Assembly: GCF_928381505.1 (NCBI RefSeq)
Contig: NZ_CAKMSJ010000003.1
Location: 1 to 64,000 of the forward strand
Reading direction: 5' to 3'
Source of the DNA: Rothia endophytica
Lineage (GTDB): Bacteria > Actinomycetota > Actinomycetes > Actinomycetales > Micrococcaceae
DNA length: 64,000 nt
Shown piece after piece: positions 19,518 to 28,902 of the stretch (positions within the stretch are counted from its first letter, which is position 1; the number at the start of each line of letters is the position of its first letter). A program made the translations under genes and the position numbers. The notes under the pieces are model-generated. The model ran no database searches, was not told the origin of the DNA, and saw only the letters and a program-made list of their open reading frames with translations.

Positions 19518-19563
19518 ATAAAAAATCAGCCTCTTCCCGTGTGGGAAGAGGCTGATTTTTTAC
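19518..19563. terminator. Bidirectional terminator between HAD gene and dps
   Basis: AAAAAATCAGCCTCTTCCC, short loop, GGGAAGAGGCTGATTTTTT: a perfect stem with A-run and T-run on either side. It serves both converging genes. Confidence 0.95.
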
Positions 19564-19592
19564 CATGTCTACGTGCACAGTGAGCCAAGAAC

Positions 19593-20096
19593 CTACTTGA
19601 TGTTGCCCTGGCCGTCATCGAGATGTGAACGCATGAACCACTGGAATTTTTCGAGCTCAGCAGTCTGACCGATCAGTAAGTCTTCGGTGATGGGGTCAAC
19701 ATCTCCCACCTTAGCGATGGCTGCACGGTGGTCTTCAATGACGCCGTTGTAGACCTCATCGAGGGCGCGCAGGTGAGCCTGGGCGTCAGCGCGGTCGACG
19801 CTGTAATCTTCCCAGGTGCGCTTGGCTACTAGGTCACCGGGCAGGCCATTGGGCGAGACGCCCATGGTTGCCATACGCTCAGCAAGTTCATCAACGAAGC
19901 CGCGCACCAGGTCAACCTGGGGGTCTAGCATTTCGTGCACACTAATGAAGGTGGCGCCCACAACATTCCAGTGGGCGTGCTTGAGGGTCAAATGTAAATC
20001 ATTGAGGGCGTGCAGGCGAAGCTGCAAAGCCTCGGCAACGTGGTGGCCTGATTCTTCGGTCAGACCGGGAACAGTGAATGATGCGTGCTTAGTCAT
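19593..20096 (-). CDS. dps: Dps-family ferritin-like DNA-binding protein
   Basis: A 167-residue miniferritin. The inter-subunit ferroxidase set H42, H54, D58, D69 and E73 has the same spacing as E. coli Dps (51, 63, 67, 78, 82). It oxidises and stores iron using peroxide and protects DNA. The N terminus is short with few basic residues, so DNA binding is less certain. A promoter and a 23-bp palindrome lie upstream, pointing to metal or peroxide control. Confidence 0.94.
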   Translation of the reverse strand: MTKHASFTVPGLTEESGHHVAEALQLRLHALNDLHLTLKHAHWNVVGATFISVHEMLDPQVDLVRGFVDELAERMATMGVSPNGLPGDLVAKRTWEDYSVDRADAQAHLRALDEVYNGVIEDHRAAIAKVGDVDPITEDLLIGQTAELEKFQWFMRSHLDDGQGNIK

Positions 20097-20158
20097 AACA
20101 ACACCTTTCTATGAGGGAGAAGGGCGGGAGCCCTATGCTGGGTCGCCCTTTGTTCACT

Positions 20159-20212
20159 ACTGTACCGGCGACAATCCACCACCGCAAGGTTATTATGAGG
20201 ACTTCATAATAA
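20159..20212 (-). promoter_or_regulatory. dps promoter with adjacent 23-bp palindrome
   Basis: On the minus strand, -35 TTGCGG (20187-20182), 17-base spacer, -10 TACAGT (20164-20159). Two bases upstream of the -35 lies TTATTATGA-GGACT-TCATAATAA (20190-20212), a perfect inverted repeat with 9-base arms. The AT-rich form resembles Fur/PerR-type boxes more than a DtxR box. Binding upstream of -35 would suit either activation or repression; the regulator is inferred. Confidence 0.75.
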
Positions 20213-20483
20213 AATGACCCCTGCCCCACTGGGTAGAATGGCAAAACTAAAACTAAACTTAGGTGAAACTAGCCCCTGTCTGACCTGCACAAACAGCTAG
20301 TATATGCCCACAGAAAACAGTCAGGCTCGAGGCCAATTCTCCTCAAGAAAGCCCCCGAGAAGCTGGTCACACCCGTGTATTTCTTATGGAACACCTGTCT
20401 AATTGGGCACTAACATCGGACAGGTATGTTATTTTCAGACAAATTATCTGCCCTCGATTGATACCGCACCGTTAGGACCCCCT
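20213..20483. other. Intergenic stretch before the Tat-secreted protein
   Basis: About 270 bases without a gene. It holds an iteration of AAACTA-like units around 20246-20262 and a TTAGGTGA segment that weakly resembles half a DtxR box. A TTG at 20403 could extend the following gene, but the extension does not look like a signal peptide. No terminator for dps or clear promoter for the next gene is visible. Confidence 0.4.
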
Positions 20484-21185
20484 TTGACCGCTTCCCCCAC
20501 CCGGCGCCAGCTCGCCAAAGGAGCCGCCTGGGCCGCCCCCGCCGTCCTCGCCACCGCAGCTGTGCCCGCCTACGCTGCCTCTCAGCGAAACCCATCTCTA
20601 GACGGCCTCTACGGTGATACAAGCTTTAATTATTCAGGAGGAAGAACGGATACCATCAACGGCCGGTGCCGAACAGAAATTCAGTTCACGAGTAACAACC
20701 TCTACAGAGATGGCAGATTCTCGGGTTTCACTATTTACTATGTGCCTGACGGAGAACCCACCACGGCAACTATCGATAAGCTTGAATATTTTTTTGTGGT
20801 GCCGACGGGTCTCATCACAACAGGTGAAATGGTTCTAATCGGTGAATCATCACAAACCTGGCGTGCTGATGGTCTCTATAGTGGCACTGTTGGAGGCTTC
20901 AACGGGGAACAGTTATCAAGCAGTCAGTTTGATATTTTTAAGTTCACCTTTACCGGCAACCACAGTGGCTATGAGGTTCGCGCTCAAGGCACCCAGGTGC
21001 CGCTACCGGGTTCGTTAATCACTGCAGTTTCATCAGGCAACTCTTCATGCGTCAGTTCTGGACAAAGAGTTCCCATCTGTGCAGGCTATTTCTCTAGCTA
21101 CACTCTGGAAAATGGTGCCATGACTTCTCGCGGCATCCCGTTTGAGAACCTAAGCTCCATCACCGGAGATTACATCAGATTCTAG
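20484..21185 (+). CDS. Tat-secreted protein of unknown function
   Basis: I choose the TTG at 20484, with AGGA six bases upstream (233 aa). This gives MTASPTRRQLAKGAAWAAPA, a twin-arginine signal with R7-R8, a hydrophobic stretch and an AYAAS cleavage region near residue 32. The mature part is rich in Gly/Ser/Thr and aromatic residues, lacks recognisable catalytic motifs, and looks like an all-beta surface or secreted domain. It has several cysteines, including a pair near the C terminus. No homologous family is recognised. First gene of a three-gene envelope block with more A+T than its neighbours. Confidence 0.7.
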   Translation: MTASPTRRQLAKGAAWAAPAVLATAAVPAYAASQRNPSLDGLYGDTSFNYSGGRTDTINGRCRTEIQFTSNNLYRDGRFSGFTIYYVPDGEPTTATIDKLEYFFVVPTGLITTGEMVLIGESSQTWRADGLYSGTVGGFNGEQLSSSQFDIFKFTFTGNHSGYEVRAQGTQVPLPGSLITAVSSGNSSCVSSGQRVPICAGYFSSYTLENGAMTSRGIPFENLSSITGDYIRF

Positions 21186-21213
21186 CCATATGCGCTTATT
21201 GCTGACGTCCGAG

Positions 21214-21240
21214 GGCCTGGTTTATCTAACCAGGCCTTTT
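21214..21240 (+). terminator. Terminator after the Tat-secreted protein gene
   Basis: GGCCTGGTT, loop TATCT, AACCAGGCC, then TTTTGATTTT. Perfect nine-base stem. Confidence 0.93.
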
Positions 21241-21386
21241 GATTTTGCACTAGTGCCCATCTGAACACCACACCGAAATTGGGCGTTGCCTATGCTTCAG
21301 TTCTGGCGCGAACCAAGTCGCTCATGTAAAGTTACCTGTAGTCAGAGTCACTTTTCTTAAGGTTTGTCAGAGTTAGACCCACACAC

Positions 21387-22106
21387 ATGCGCATCAAATC
21401 ATTTACTCTCCTAGCAGCGCTTGCGCTAGTTTTCACCGGTTGCACCGCCTCAGATTCCCCTGATGAGTCAACGACCGAAGAAACTCAGGCAGCAGCAACC
21501 ACCCCAGCGCCAGAAACTACTCCGACCACCATTTCAGCAACACCGGCTGAGCCAACCCCTAGTGCCTCTTCCCCACTAGCTACTGCTTCCCTAGCGACTG
21601 CGTCCGCTGAACCCAGCGAACGTTCACCGCACCTTTCAACAGAGCGCGCTAACACTTACCTGGTGTTAAATGACTTTGCCGCCGCCAGTTCAGATTGGCG
21701 AGATGGCGTTTTTCAGATTGCTGAAAAGTCAGATATCACGGGGATTGGTACCGAACTAAATTACTGCATAGAGACCCCTCAAAGCGCTGGCATGGATAAC
21801 CTGAACGAAAATTCTACCCAAGCGCTTAGGCTAAACCTGGGACACAAGTTTGACTCACTGAAGTTTGAGGTAGGTCAAGAGAATGATTCAGCTGCCCTTG
21901 ATCAGAACATGGCGGTAAGAATTACCGATGGAACCAAACAAATTGGTGAGATCAGCACCGTAGCCTTCGATGAATACCGCACCATCGATGTGCCTGTCAC
22001 CGGTAGGAACGTCATTATCATTCAGGTGTACATCCCCAAGGCAGCAGGCGAAAGCTGTTCATCTAGCTCCATCAGCCCGGTTATTTACAAAGTCGAGCTC
22101 GATTAG
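21387..22106 (+). CDS. Lipoprotein with Thr/Pro-rich linker and NPCBM-like C-terminal domain
   Basis: A 239-residue protein. The type II signal peptide ends in LVFTGC, with C19 as lipidation site. A Thr/Ser/Pro/Ala-rich linker follows (about 22-85), typical of wall-spanning lipoproteins. The C-terminal domain (about 90-238) has the pattern LRLNLGHKFDSLKFEVGQENDS and a terminal IIIQVYI strand. This resembles NPCBM-type carbohydrate-binding domains, by eye only. No ribosome site is obvious. It ends 16 bases before a membrane protein gene on the same strand, so the two are probably co-transcribed. Confidence 0.78.
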   Translation: MRIKSFTLLAALALVFTGCTASDSPDESTTEETQAAATTPAPETTPTTISATPAEPTPSASSPLATASLATASAEPSERSPHLSTERANTYLVLNDFAAASSDWRDGVFQIAEKSDITGIGTELNYCIETPQSAGMDNLNENSTQALRLNLGHKFDSLKFEVGQENDSAALDQNMAVRITDGTKQIGEISTVAFDEYRTIDVPVTGRNVIIIQVYIPKAAGESCSSSSISPVIYKVELD

Positions 22107-22122
22107 CGGTACCGGCTAACTT

Positions 22123-22968
22123 ATGACTGAGGATCATCCTAAAGCTCAAGAGAAACCACCGGGCAGGTTAAAAGCGCTCTTAACACCCCAGTGGAAGTGG
22201 GTACGGCGGTCAGGCGCTGTTGTTACATTCTTGGGTATTAGTTATGCCGCAGTATCTTATACTCCCATCGGCTCACTTTTCGGCCTTCATGGGGATCTTG
22301 TCGTCGGCGATAAAACAGAAATCAACAACATCTACAGCTCCCCGTCAGGAGGCTCTCAGCAGTTGCCCGCGGCGTCCGACGCTAGCACCTCGGAAGCTTT
22401 AGCACCCCAGATAGGAATAGGCACCTGCCTATCGTCAGGGAAGGTTGTGCCCTGCGACACCGAACATAATCAAGAAGTCATCGGCACGGACCCGGCTAGT
22501 TGCGATGTTTCTGCTCTCTACGGCTATGTTTCCGGAAACCCGGACTTTGATTTCTTTGGGCCGTCGGTATTCGTTTCGGAACATGACGGTAGCTGTGTTG
22601 CTAAAGTTCCAGCGAGGACTTCAAGCATCCAGGGGGTATGGGCAGAATCTAACGTAGTCGCTGACCCGCTACGTGCCTGTTATGTAGGTGAGCAGGCAAG
22701 CCCGAAAATTGTTGATTGTTCGCAGCGTCATGCTGGTGAAATCACCTACCAACAACCGGTCAGCAATTCAGGTGATATGAGGTGCAAGGAACGAGCTGAA
22801 GAATATACGAATGCACCTCAAACTGCGTGGGGGAATGTTTTACAGGCTTACCCTCTCGATGATGAGGGTGATGGGTTGAGGCGCTGCGTTCTCACAACCC
22901 GCAGTGACGGCACCCTTGAGACCGGTCTAAGAAACCTCAGAAACACAAAAGTTAAGATTTCTTCCTAA
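22123..22968 (+). CDS. Membrane-anchored Septum_form-like protein
   Basis: A 281-residue protein: basic cytoplasmic N terminus, one transmembrane helix (about 29-50), a short linker, and an extracytoplasmic cysteine-rich region. The region has two repeats of the type GTCL...VPCDTEHNQEVIG and ACYV...VDCSQRHAGEITY. The Cys...Cys...H-x-x-E(V/I) pattern resembles the Septum_form domain found in actinobacterial envelope proteins. Codon use is more A+T-rich than in neighbouring housekeeping genes. Function unknown; an envelope role is inferred. Confidence 0.72.
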   Translation: MTEDHPKAQEKPPGRLKALLTPQWKWVRRSGAVVTFLGISYAAVSYTPIGSLFGLHGDLVVGDKTEINNIYSSPSGGSQQLPAASDASTSEALAPQIGIGTCLSSGKVVPCDTEHNQEVIGTDPASCDVSALYGYVSGNPDFDFFGPSVFVSEHDGSCVAKVPARTSSIQGVWAESNVVADPLRACYVGEQASPKIVDCSQRHAGEITYQQPVSNSGDMRCKERAEEYTNAPQTAWGNVLQAYPLDDEGDGLRRCVLTTRSDGTLETGLRNLRNTKVKISS

Positions 22969-23011
22969 GCTCTCTGCAGTTTGCGCTTGATAAAAGACCA
23001 GAGTTATTGCA

Positions 23012-23050
23012 AGACGCCGGTACTCACACAATGTGTGAGTACCGGCGTCT
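23012..23050 (-). terminator. Long terminator after sucD
   Basis: AGACGCCGGTACTCACACA (23012-23030) and its exact complement (23032-23050) make a 19-base perfect inverted repeat. It follows the sucD stop on the minus strand and also faces the Septum_form-like gene, so it can act for both. T-runs are weak. Confidence 0.85.
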
Positions 23051-23070
23051 TACTGATAAGAATTCCGTGC

Positions 23071-23988
23071 CTACTTGTTAGCGAAAATCTCCCGCATCAG
23101 GGCAGCAGCCTCAGAAGGAGTCTTACCCACCTTCACACCAGCTGCTTCCAGGGCTTCCTTCTTCGCCTGAGCGGTACCTGACGAGCCGGAGACGATAGCG
23201 CCTGCGTGGCCCATGGTCTTACCTTCGGGAGCGGTGAAGCCAGCAACGTAGCCAACAACGGGCTTGGTGACGTTTGCCTTGATGAAGTCAGCAGCACGCT
23301 CTTCAGCGTCACCACCAATTTCACCGATCATGACGATAGCTTCGGTCTCGGGGTCAGCTTCGAAAGCTTCCAGAGCATCGATGTGGGTGGTGCCGATAAT
23401 GGGGTCACCGCCAATACCGATAGCGGTGGTGAAGCCAATATCGCGCAGTTCGAACATCATCTGGTAGGTCAGGGTACCTGACTTAGAAACCAGACCGATC
23501 TTGCCCTTGCCGGTGATGTTGGCGGGGGTAATACCGACCAGTGACTCACCGGGGGTGATGATACCGGGGCAGTTGGGGCCGATGATGCGGGTAACGGGCT
23601 TACCGTCAGCATCTACCTTGCTCTTGGCGTAGGCCCAGAACTCGGCGGTGTCACCAACGGGGATGCCCTCGGTGATAACAACAACCAGGGGAACCTCAGC
23701 GTCAATCGCTTCAATCACGGCGTCCTTGGTGAATGCCGGGGGCACGAAGACGATGGAGACATCAGCGCCGGTTGCCTCTACAGCTTCAGCTACGGTGCCG
23801 TAGACGTTGAGCTCAACGTCCTGCCCGTTAGCATCCTTGTGAGCGACGGTGGTGCCGGCCTTGCGAGCGTTGACGCCGCCTACAATCTGGGTGCCAGCTG
23901 CGAGCATGCGAGCGGTGTGCTTGGTGCCTTCGCCGCCGGTGATGCCCTGAACGATGACCTTGGAGTCCTTGTTCAAAAAGATAGACAT
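23071..23988 (-). CDS. sucD: Succinate-CoA ligase, alpha subunit
   Basis: A 305-residue subunit that binds CoA and carries the phosphohistidine. The CoA-binding Rossmann fold is at the N terminus ([15 protein letters not shown]), and [12 protein letters not shown] and the catalytic histidine in [14 protein letters not shown] follow. With SucC it converts succinyl-CoA to succinate, making ATP or GTP, in the TCA cycle. It lies 35 bases downstream of sucC on the same strand. Normal length and order. Confidence 0.97.
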   Translation of the reverse strand: MSIFLNKDSKVIVQGITGGEGTKHTARMLAAGTQIVGGVNARKAGTTVAHKDANGQDVELNVYGTVAEAVEATGADVSIVFVPPAFTKDAVIEAIDAEVPLVVVITEGIPVGDTAEFWAYAKSKVDADGKPVTRIIGPNCPGIITPGESLVGITPANITGKGKIGLVSKSGTLTYQMMFELRDIGFTTAIGIGGDPIIGTTHIDALEAFEADPETEAIVMIGEIGGDAEERAADFIKANVTKPVVGYVAGFTAPEGKTMGHAGAIVSGSSGTAQAKKEALEAAGVKVGKTPSEAAALMREIFANK

Positions 23989-24023
23989 ATCTAAAAACCT
24001 TCTAAAAAATCTAAGCGGAGAAT

Positions 24024-25187
24024 TTAAGCGTTAGCGAGTTCGGCGGCCTTGTCAGCGCCCGAATCCATGGTCTCAGCCAGGTGGACCAGCGGGTGAGCAG
24101 CCTCGCGCAGAATAGCGCGGCCCTCGTCCACGTTGTTGCCGTCCAGACGTACAACCAGGGGCTTGGTTGCCTTATCGCCCAGAATCTCAAGAGCCTTGAC
24201 AATACCGTTTGCCACCGCATCGCAGGAGGTAATACCGCCAAAGACGTTCACGAAAACAGATTTAACCTGCTCATCGTTGAGGATGATGTCCAGGCCAGCT
24301 GCCATAACCTCAGCCGAGGCGCCGCCACCGATATCCAGGAAGTTAGCGGGCTTGACGTTACCGTGGTTTTCACCGGCGTAGGCAACGACGTCCAGGGTAG
24401 ACATCACAAGACCAGCGCCGTTACCGATGATGCCTACCTGGCCATCGAGCTTGACGTAGTTGAGGTCGTTTTCCTTAGCCTTAGCTTCAAGGGGGTTCTC
24501 TGCGCTCTTATCAACCAGAGCCTCGTGGTCAGCCTGACGGAACTCAGCGTTGTCATCCAGTGAGACCTTGCCGTCCAGTGCGAGAATCTTGCCGTCGCCG
24601 GTCTTAACCAGCGGGTTGACCTCAACGAGGGTGGCGTCTTCCTTCTTGTAGACCTCACCCAGCTTGACCAGCACCGCTGCAACGTCCTCGCGGACGTCTT
24701 CAGCGAAGCCGGCTGCCTCAACAATTTCAGCTGCTTTCTTGGCATCGATACCGTCGATGGGGTTCACCTCAACCTTGGCCAGCGCATCGGGGCGCTCTAC
24801 AGCCAGGGTCTCAATGTCCATGCCACCCTCAACCGAGCACATAGCAAGGTAGCTGCGGTTAGCGCGGTCCAGCAGCAGGGAAAAGTAGTATTCCTCGGCA
24901 ATGTCTGCACCCTGAGCGATCATCACACGGTGAACGGTGTGACCCTTGATGTCCATGCCCAGAATCTGCTGTGCGTATTCGTAAGCCTCATCGGCAGTCT
25001 TGGCAACCTTTACGCCGCCAGCCTTACCGCGGCCGCCCACCTTAACCTGGGCCTTGACAACGGTAACTCCGCCAATTTTTTCAGCTGCTGCTTTTGCTTC
25101 TTCGGGGGTGGTCGCTACGATGCCCTGAAGCACGGGCACGCCGTGCTTCTCAAAGAGATCGCGTGCCTGGTATTCAAACAGGTCCAC
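24024..25187 (-). CDS. sucC: Succinate-CoA ligase, beta subunit
   Basis: A 387-residue ATP-grasp subunit. It starts at a GTG with AAGGAA upstream, giving [19 protein letters not shown]. Visible segments are [18 protein letters not shown] (nucleotide binding), EVNPLV, and [12 protein letters not shown] and [11 protein letters not shown] in the C-terminal ligase domain. First gene of the sucCD operon. The roughly 200-base upstream region has no recognised operator. Confidence 0.97.
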   Translation of the reverse strand: MDLFEYQARDLFEKHGVPVLQGIVATTPEEAKAAAEKIGGVTVVKAQVKVGGRGKAGGVKVAKTADEAYEYAQQILGMDIKGHTVHRVMIAQGADIAEEYYFSLLLDRANRSYLAMCSVEGGMDIETLAVERPDALAKVEVNPIDGIDAKKAAEIVEAAGFAEDVREDVAAVLVKLGEVYKKEDATLVEVNPLVKTGDGKILALDGKVSLDDNAEFRQADHEALVDKSAENPLEAKAKENDLNYVKLDGQVGIIGNGAGLVMSTLDVVAYAGENHGNVKPANFLDIGGGASAEVMAAGLDIILNDEQVKSVFVNVFGGITSCDAVANGIVKALEILGDKATKPLVVRLDGNNVDEGRAILREAAHPLVHLAETMDSGADKAAELANA

Positions 25188-25392
25188 AGGTATTCCTTCT
25201 TCGTCGAAGTCATGCTGGGCAGCGCATGGGCTACCCCGCTTTTACGGGTGTGAAGCATAGTGGTACAGCATCTGCCTGAGCGAGAGCTAGGGCACACTAC
25301 AGCTTCTCAACAGTCACTTTAGCGCATCCTGTAAAGCGGTGCGAACTAGATATCAACTTATGACGCCTCATCCCGCCAAGAAGGCAGGAAAC

Positions 25393-26001
25393 TTACTTTA
25401 CCGACTCACAGGCGTCAATCAAGGTGACCAGGAAGGGGGCAGTATCAGAGACGCGAGGCACCAGCAGGTATTCCAACTCGTCAATTCTCCACAGCATGAC
25501 CCAAGCCTCAGCTACCGTGCAGCTCAGAGCACTACCGGCAACAAAGGTATCCGGTGGGAAGTCAAAGTGCACTACCTCGTCAATAACGTCGGCTGCGGCG
25601 ACGCCGCTGAGGTTGATGACGGTCCTGTTAGCTGAAACATCTAGGATTAACCCTTCGTCCTTGCCTAGAGCAGCGTTCAGAGCCCTGCCCAGTTTGACGG
25701 GGTCCACGCGGGTGACTACCAGAAAAACGCCCTCTTTGACGTACATGCAGGCGACCACCTGGCGGGTGCCGTACAACAATTGCAGTGCCTGAGAGTCACC
25801 AGTAACCTGCCCACGTTGACGCGGTAGCTTAACTCCCAAGACTGATTGAAGGCGCTGGGCGGCGTCCGAGTCAGGGTCGATTTCGATGCGGAAGAGCGAA
25901 AGATCCGAGATTTCCTGGAGCTGCACGCGGGTGTCGGTAACCCCATCCATAGCTTCAACAAATTCCTCGGCAATTGAGGGGACGGTACTGTCGTGATCCA
26001 T
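25393..26001 (-). CDS. SoxG-like (sarcosine oxidase gamma subunit-like) protein
   Basis: A 202-residue protein resembling the gamma subunit of heterotetrameric sarcosine oxidase, a GcvT-like folate-binding fold. Visible are the LILDVSANRTVINLSGVAAADVI core, the FDFPPDTF segment, an LWRIDE strand, and a VSDTAPFLVTLIDACES tail. No soxA, soxB or soxD lies nearby. It follows pcrA by 64 bases on the same strand and precedes sucCD. Without its partners an oxidase role is doubtful; a stand-alone regulatory or folate-related role is possible. The family call is by eye. Confidence 0.6.
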   Translation of the reverse strand: MDHDSTVPSIAEEFVEAMDGVTDTRVQLQEISDLSLFRIEIDPDSDAAQRLQSVLGVKLPRQRGQVTGDSQALQLLYGTRQVVACMYVKEGVFLVVTRVDPVKLGRALNAALGKDEGLILDVSANRTVINLSGVAAADVIDEVVHFDFPPDTFVAGSALSCTVAEAWVMLWRIDELEYLLVPRVSDTAPFLVTLIDACESVK

Positions 26002-26065
26002 TCGCGGTATTCCTTTGTAGATGCAAGAACTACTGAGAGCTCATTGTGAGCAAGACAGTTTTATC

Positions 26066-28804
26066 TTAGTCGGAAATTTTTGTCAGGGGTGCATAGCGCA
26101 GGAGAAGTCGTTTTTCTTCCCGAGCGAAGCGCACCTTCGCCACGGTCTTATCGCCAGCCCCTTCCACGGCTAGAACCCTGCCTTCACCAAAGGTTTTGTG
26201 CTCAACCCGGTCCCCTACCGAAAGGGCAGGGATTTCCTTGTTCTGCTGCACGCGGGAAACATTTTTGGCTGCCGCAGCATAGCCGTAGCTAGCTGACCCA
26301 TTGATTTCAGCAACAGAAGGGGAGGAGGCGGGGCGGCTTTGATAGCCCGGTGTGTCAAAGCGGGAGGTGTAGGTTGACCCTCCATAAGAGCCGTAGCCCC
26401 CATAGCTACCCGTTCCCCCGGCAAAACTGTTGCCTTTCCGTTTCCAGTCGATAAGCTCTTCAGGTATTTCCTCGAGGAAGGGTGAAGGTGGATTGTACTG
26501 CCCCTTGCCCCACATGGAGCGGTTCTCGGCACGGGTCAGGTAGAGCCGTTCCATAGCGCGGGTGAGCCCAACGTAGGCAAGGCGGCGTTCCTCGCTCATC
26601 TCGCCCTCATCGGTAAGAGCACGCTGGTGCGGGAAAAGGCCGTGTTCCATACCGGTCAGAAAGACCACAGGGAACTCCAGGCCCTTGGCGGTGTGTAGGG
26701 TCATGAGGGTGACCACGCCCTGCGAGCGCGCTTCAGCCACTTCAGCAGCGATTTGAGCGGCGGACGGGCCGCCCTCCTGGTCGTGCTTGGGCTTATTGGG
26801 GACTTGGTCGGCATCAGCCACCAGTGCAACGTGTTCTAGGAACTCTTCTAGGGTGGCACCGGGATGGTCGATTTCGAACTCACGCACGGCGTCTACCAGC
26901 TCTGAGAGGTTCTCTACGCGCGATTCGTCTTGGATGTCCTTTGATTCGCGCAGGGCTGCCAGGTAGCCGGTTTGCTCTAGCACGGCCTCAAGGCAGGTGG
27001 CTGCCGGTTCGGTGGCTGCGATTTGGGCGAGGTCATCAATGAGGCGGGCGAAGTCTGCCATCTTTTTGACGGCGGCAGCGCCCAGCCCGGGAGCATCAGC
27101 AGCACGGCGCAGGGCTGCCATGAAGGATATACGTTCAATACGGGCGAAGTCAGCGACTACGCTCTCAGACTTGGCACCTATGCCGCGCTTGGGTTCGTTG
27201 AGAATACGGCGGACGTTGATGTCGTCATCAGGGTTGACCAGCACGCGCAGGTAAGCCAGGGCGTCCTTGATTTCCTTGCGTTCGTAGAAGCGGGTGCCGC
27301 CGACTACCCGGTAGGGCAAGCCCACGCGCATGAGCATTTCTTCCAGGGTTCGGGACTGGGCGTTGGTGCGGTAGAAGACGGCGACATCGCCGGGCGCGAC
27401 TTCGTGGTCATCACGCAGGCGGTCAATCTCCTGGGCGATGTAGCGAGCTTCGGCATGTTCAGACTCAGCCACGTAACCAGTAATTTTGGCGCCGTCACCG
27501 CTAGCTGTCCAAAGCTTCTTGGGGCGGCGTCCCTTATTGCGTTCAATCACAGCGTTAGCTGCTGAAAGGATGTTCTGGGTGGAACGGTAGTTTTGTTCCA
27601 GCAGGATGGTGCGGGCAGCCGGGTAGTCTTCTTCGAAGTCGGTGATATTGCGAATATCAGCGCCGCGGAAGGCATAGATGGACTGGTCGGAGTCGCCCAC
27701 CACGGTCAGTTCAGCCGGCGGGTAGGCGTCGGGGTAGGGGCCCTGCTCTGGATGCTGGGCGGACGCCCCACCGACCAGGGCACGCACCAGGGCGTACTGG
27801 GCGTGGTTGGTGTCCTGGTATTCGTCGACTAGGATGTGGCGGAAGCGGCGCCGGTAGTAGTCAGCCACCTGGGGGTGCTGGCGCAGCAGGTTGACGGTTT
27901 CAAAGATGAGGTCATCGAAGTCGAGGGAATTAGCGGCCCGCAGGCGCTCGGTGTAGGCCGTGTAGACCTTGGAAATCGTGCCTTCCCAGGGGTCAGTAGC
28001 ACTGGTTTCGGCTGCGAAAGTCTTGGCATCTACGAGTTCATTTTTGAGGTTGGAGATACGGTTGCCCACCGCCTTAGCGGTGAATTTCTTGGTGTCCAGG
28101 TTCATCTGCTTGATGATGAGGGTCAGCAGACGCTGGGAATCAGCAGAGTCATAAATTGAGAAGGTCGATTTGAGCCCCAGCGCTTTAGCTTCGCGGCGCA
28201 GCACGCGCACACAGAAGCTGTGAAAGGTTGAGATCCACATGCTTTGGGCTCGTGACCCCACCAGGGCGGTAATGCGTTCGCGCATCTCAGCTGCCGCCTT
28301 ATTGGTGAAGGTGATGGCAAGAATCTGCCCCTGGTGGGCTCTGCCTGTTGCGAGCAGGTAGGCAATACGGTGAGTGAGCACCCGGGTTTTACCCGAACCC
28401 GCACCGGCGACAATCAGCAAGGGGCTCCCGGCATGCACTACAGCTTCTGCCTGGTTCTCATTCAGCCCCTGCACCAGGGCAGACGGGTCAGCACGCACGG
28501 GCTCAGGCTGGGCATAATCGGGCATAAAGCCACCCATTTGGTAGGACGGCGGCAGGAAGTCTAACTCGGCAAGGTCAGCGGGTACCTCCAAGACCGGCGC
28601 TGGTTCTTGGTCCGGCTCATAGGCAGGTTCCTCATTTGCTGAGCAATCTGGGAAATCATCAAAGAAAAGGTCAAAAGGAGGCTCATGCTGGTCTGCGCCC
28701 TCCATGGGTGTAGCGCTATCCAGTTGCCCAGCATCCGTTTGCCCGGCGTCCTGCCCCGAACCTGTTTTCTTAGGTAGCTCGGGCATAAAATCATCGTCAA
28801 ACAT
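26066..28804 (-). CDS. pcrA: ATP-dependent DNA helicase PcrA/UvrD
   Basis: A 912-residue superfamily 1A helicase. An acidic, apparently disordered N-terminal extension of about 108 residues is followed by the Q-motif (LNENQAEAV) and Walker A GAGSGKT (133-141). Then come the DEYQDTNHAQ motif II, GDSDQSIYAFRGA (motif III), QNYRS (motif IV) and VTLMTLHTAKGLEF. The C-terminal roughly 50 residues form the Tudor-like domain (VGDRVEHKTFGEGRVLAVEG) that contacts RNA polymerase in PcrA. Roles: nucleotide excision and transcription-coupled repair. ATG preceded by GAGGAGG. Confidence 0.96.
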   Translation of the reverse strand: MFDDDFMPELPKKTGSGQDAGQTDAGQLDSATPMEGADQHEPPFDLFFDDFPDCSANEEPAYEPDQEPAPVLEVPADLAELDFLPPSYQMGGFMPDYAQPEPVRADPSALVQGLNENQAEAVVHAGSPLLIVAGAGSGKTRVLTHRIAYLLATGRAHQGQILAITFTNKAAAEMRERITALVGSRAQSMWISTFHSFCVRVLRREAKALGLKSTFSIYDSADSQRLLTLIIKQMNLDTKKFTAKAVGNRISNLKNELVDAKTFAAETSATDPWEGTISKVYTAYTERLRAANSLDFDDLIFETVNLLRQHPQVADYYRRRFRHILVDEYQDTNHAQYALVRALVGGASAQHPEQGPYPDAYPPAELTVVGDSDQSIYAFRGADIRNITDFEEDYPAARTILLEQNYRSTQNILSAANAVIERNKGRRPKKLWTASGDGAKITGYVAESEHAEARYIAQEIDRLRDDHEVAPGDVAVFYRTNAQSRTLEEMLMRVGLPYRVVGGTRFYERKEIKDALAYLRVLVNPDDDINVRRILNEPKRGIGAKSESVVADFARIERISFMAALRRAADAPGLGAAAVKKMADFARLIDDLAQIAATEPAATCLEAVLEQTGYLAALRESKDIQDESRVENLSELVDAVREFEIDHPGATLEEFLEHVALVADADQVPNKPKHDQEGGPSAAQIAAEVAEARSQGVVTLMTLHTAKGLEFPVVFLTGMEHGLFPHQRALTDEGEMSEERRLAYVGLTRAMERLYLTRAENRSMWGKGQYNPPSPFLEEIPEELIDWKRKGNSFAGGTGSYGGYGSYGGSTYTSRFDTPGYQSRPASSPSVAEINGSASYGYAAAAKNVSRVQQNKEIPALSVGDRVEHKTFGEGRVLAVEGAGDKTVAKVRFAREEKRLLLRYAPLTKISD

Positions 28805-28902
28805 GGTGCCTCCTCGAATTAACCGTCAACCACTCATTTTATGCGAACAAACTTTCTAAGGTCAGCCCATTCTGCTCAGAGGTAAGGGCAGCATGCACCA
28901 TA

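Noticed and set aside
20250..20275. Possible DtxR/IdeR box (TTAGGTGA...) upstream of the Tat-secreted gene
   Set aside because: Only about 12 of 19 positions fit the palindromic consensus and the right half-site is poor.
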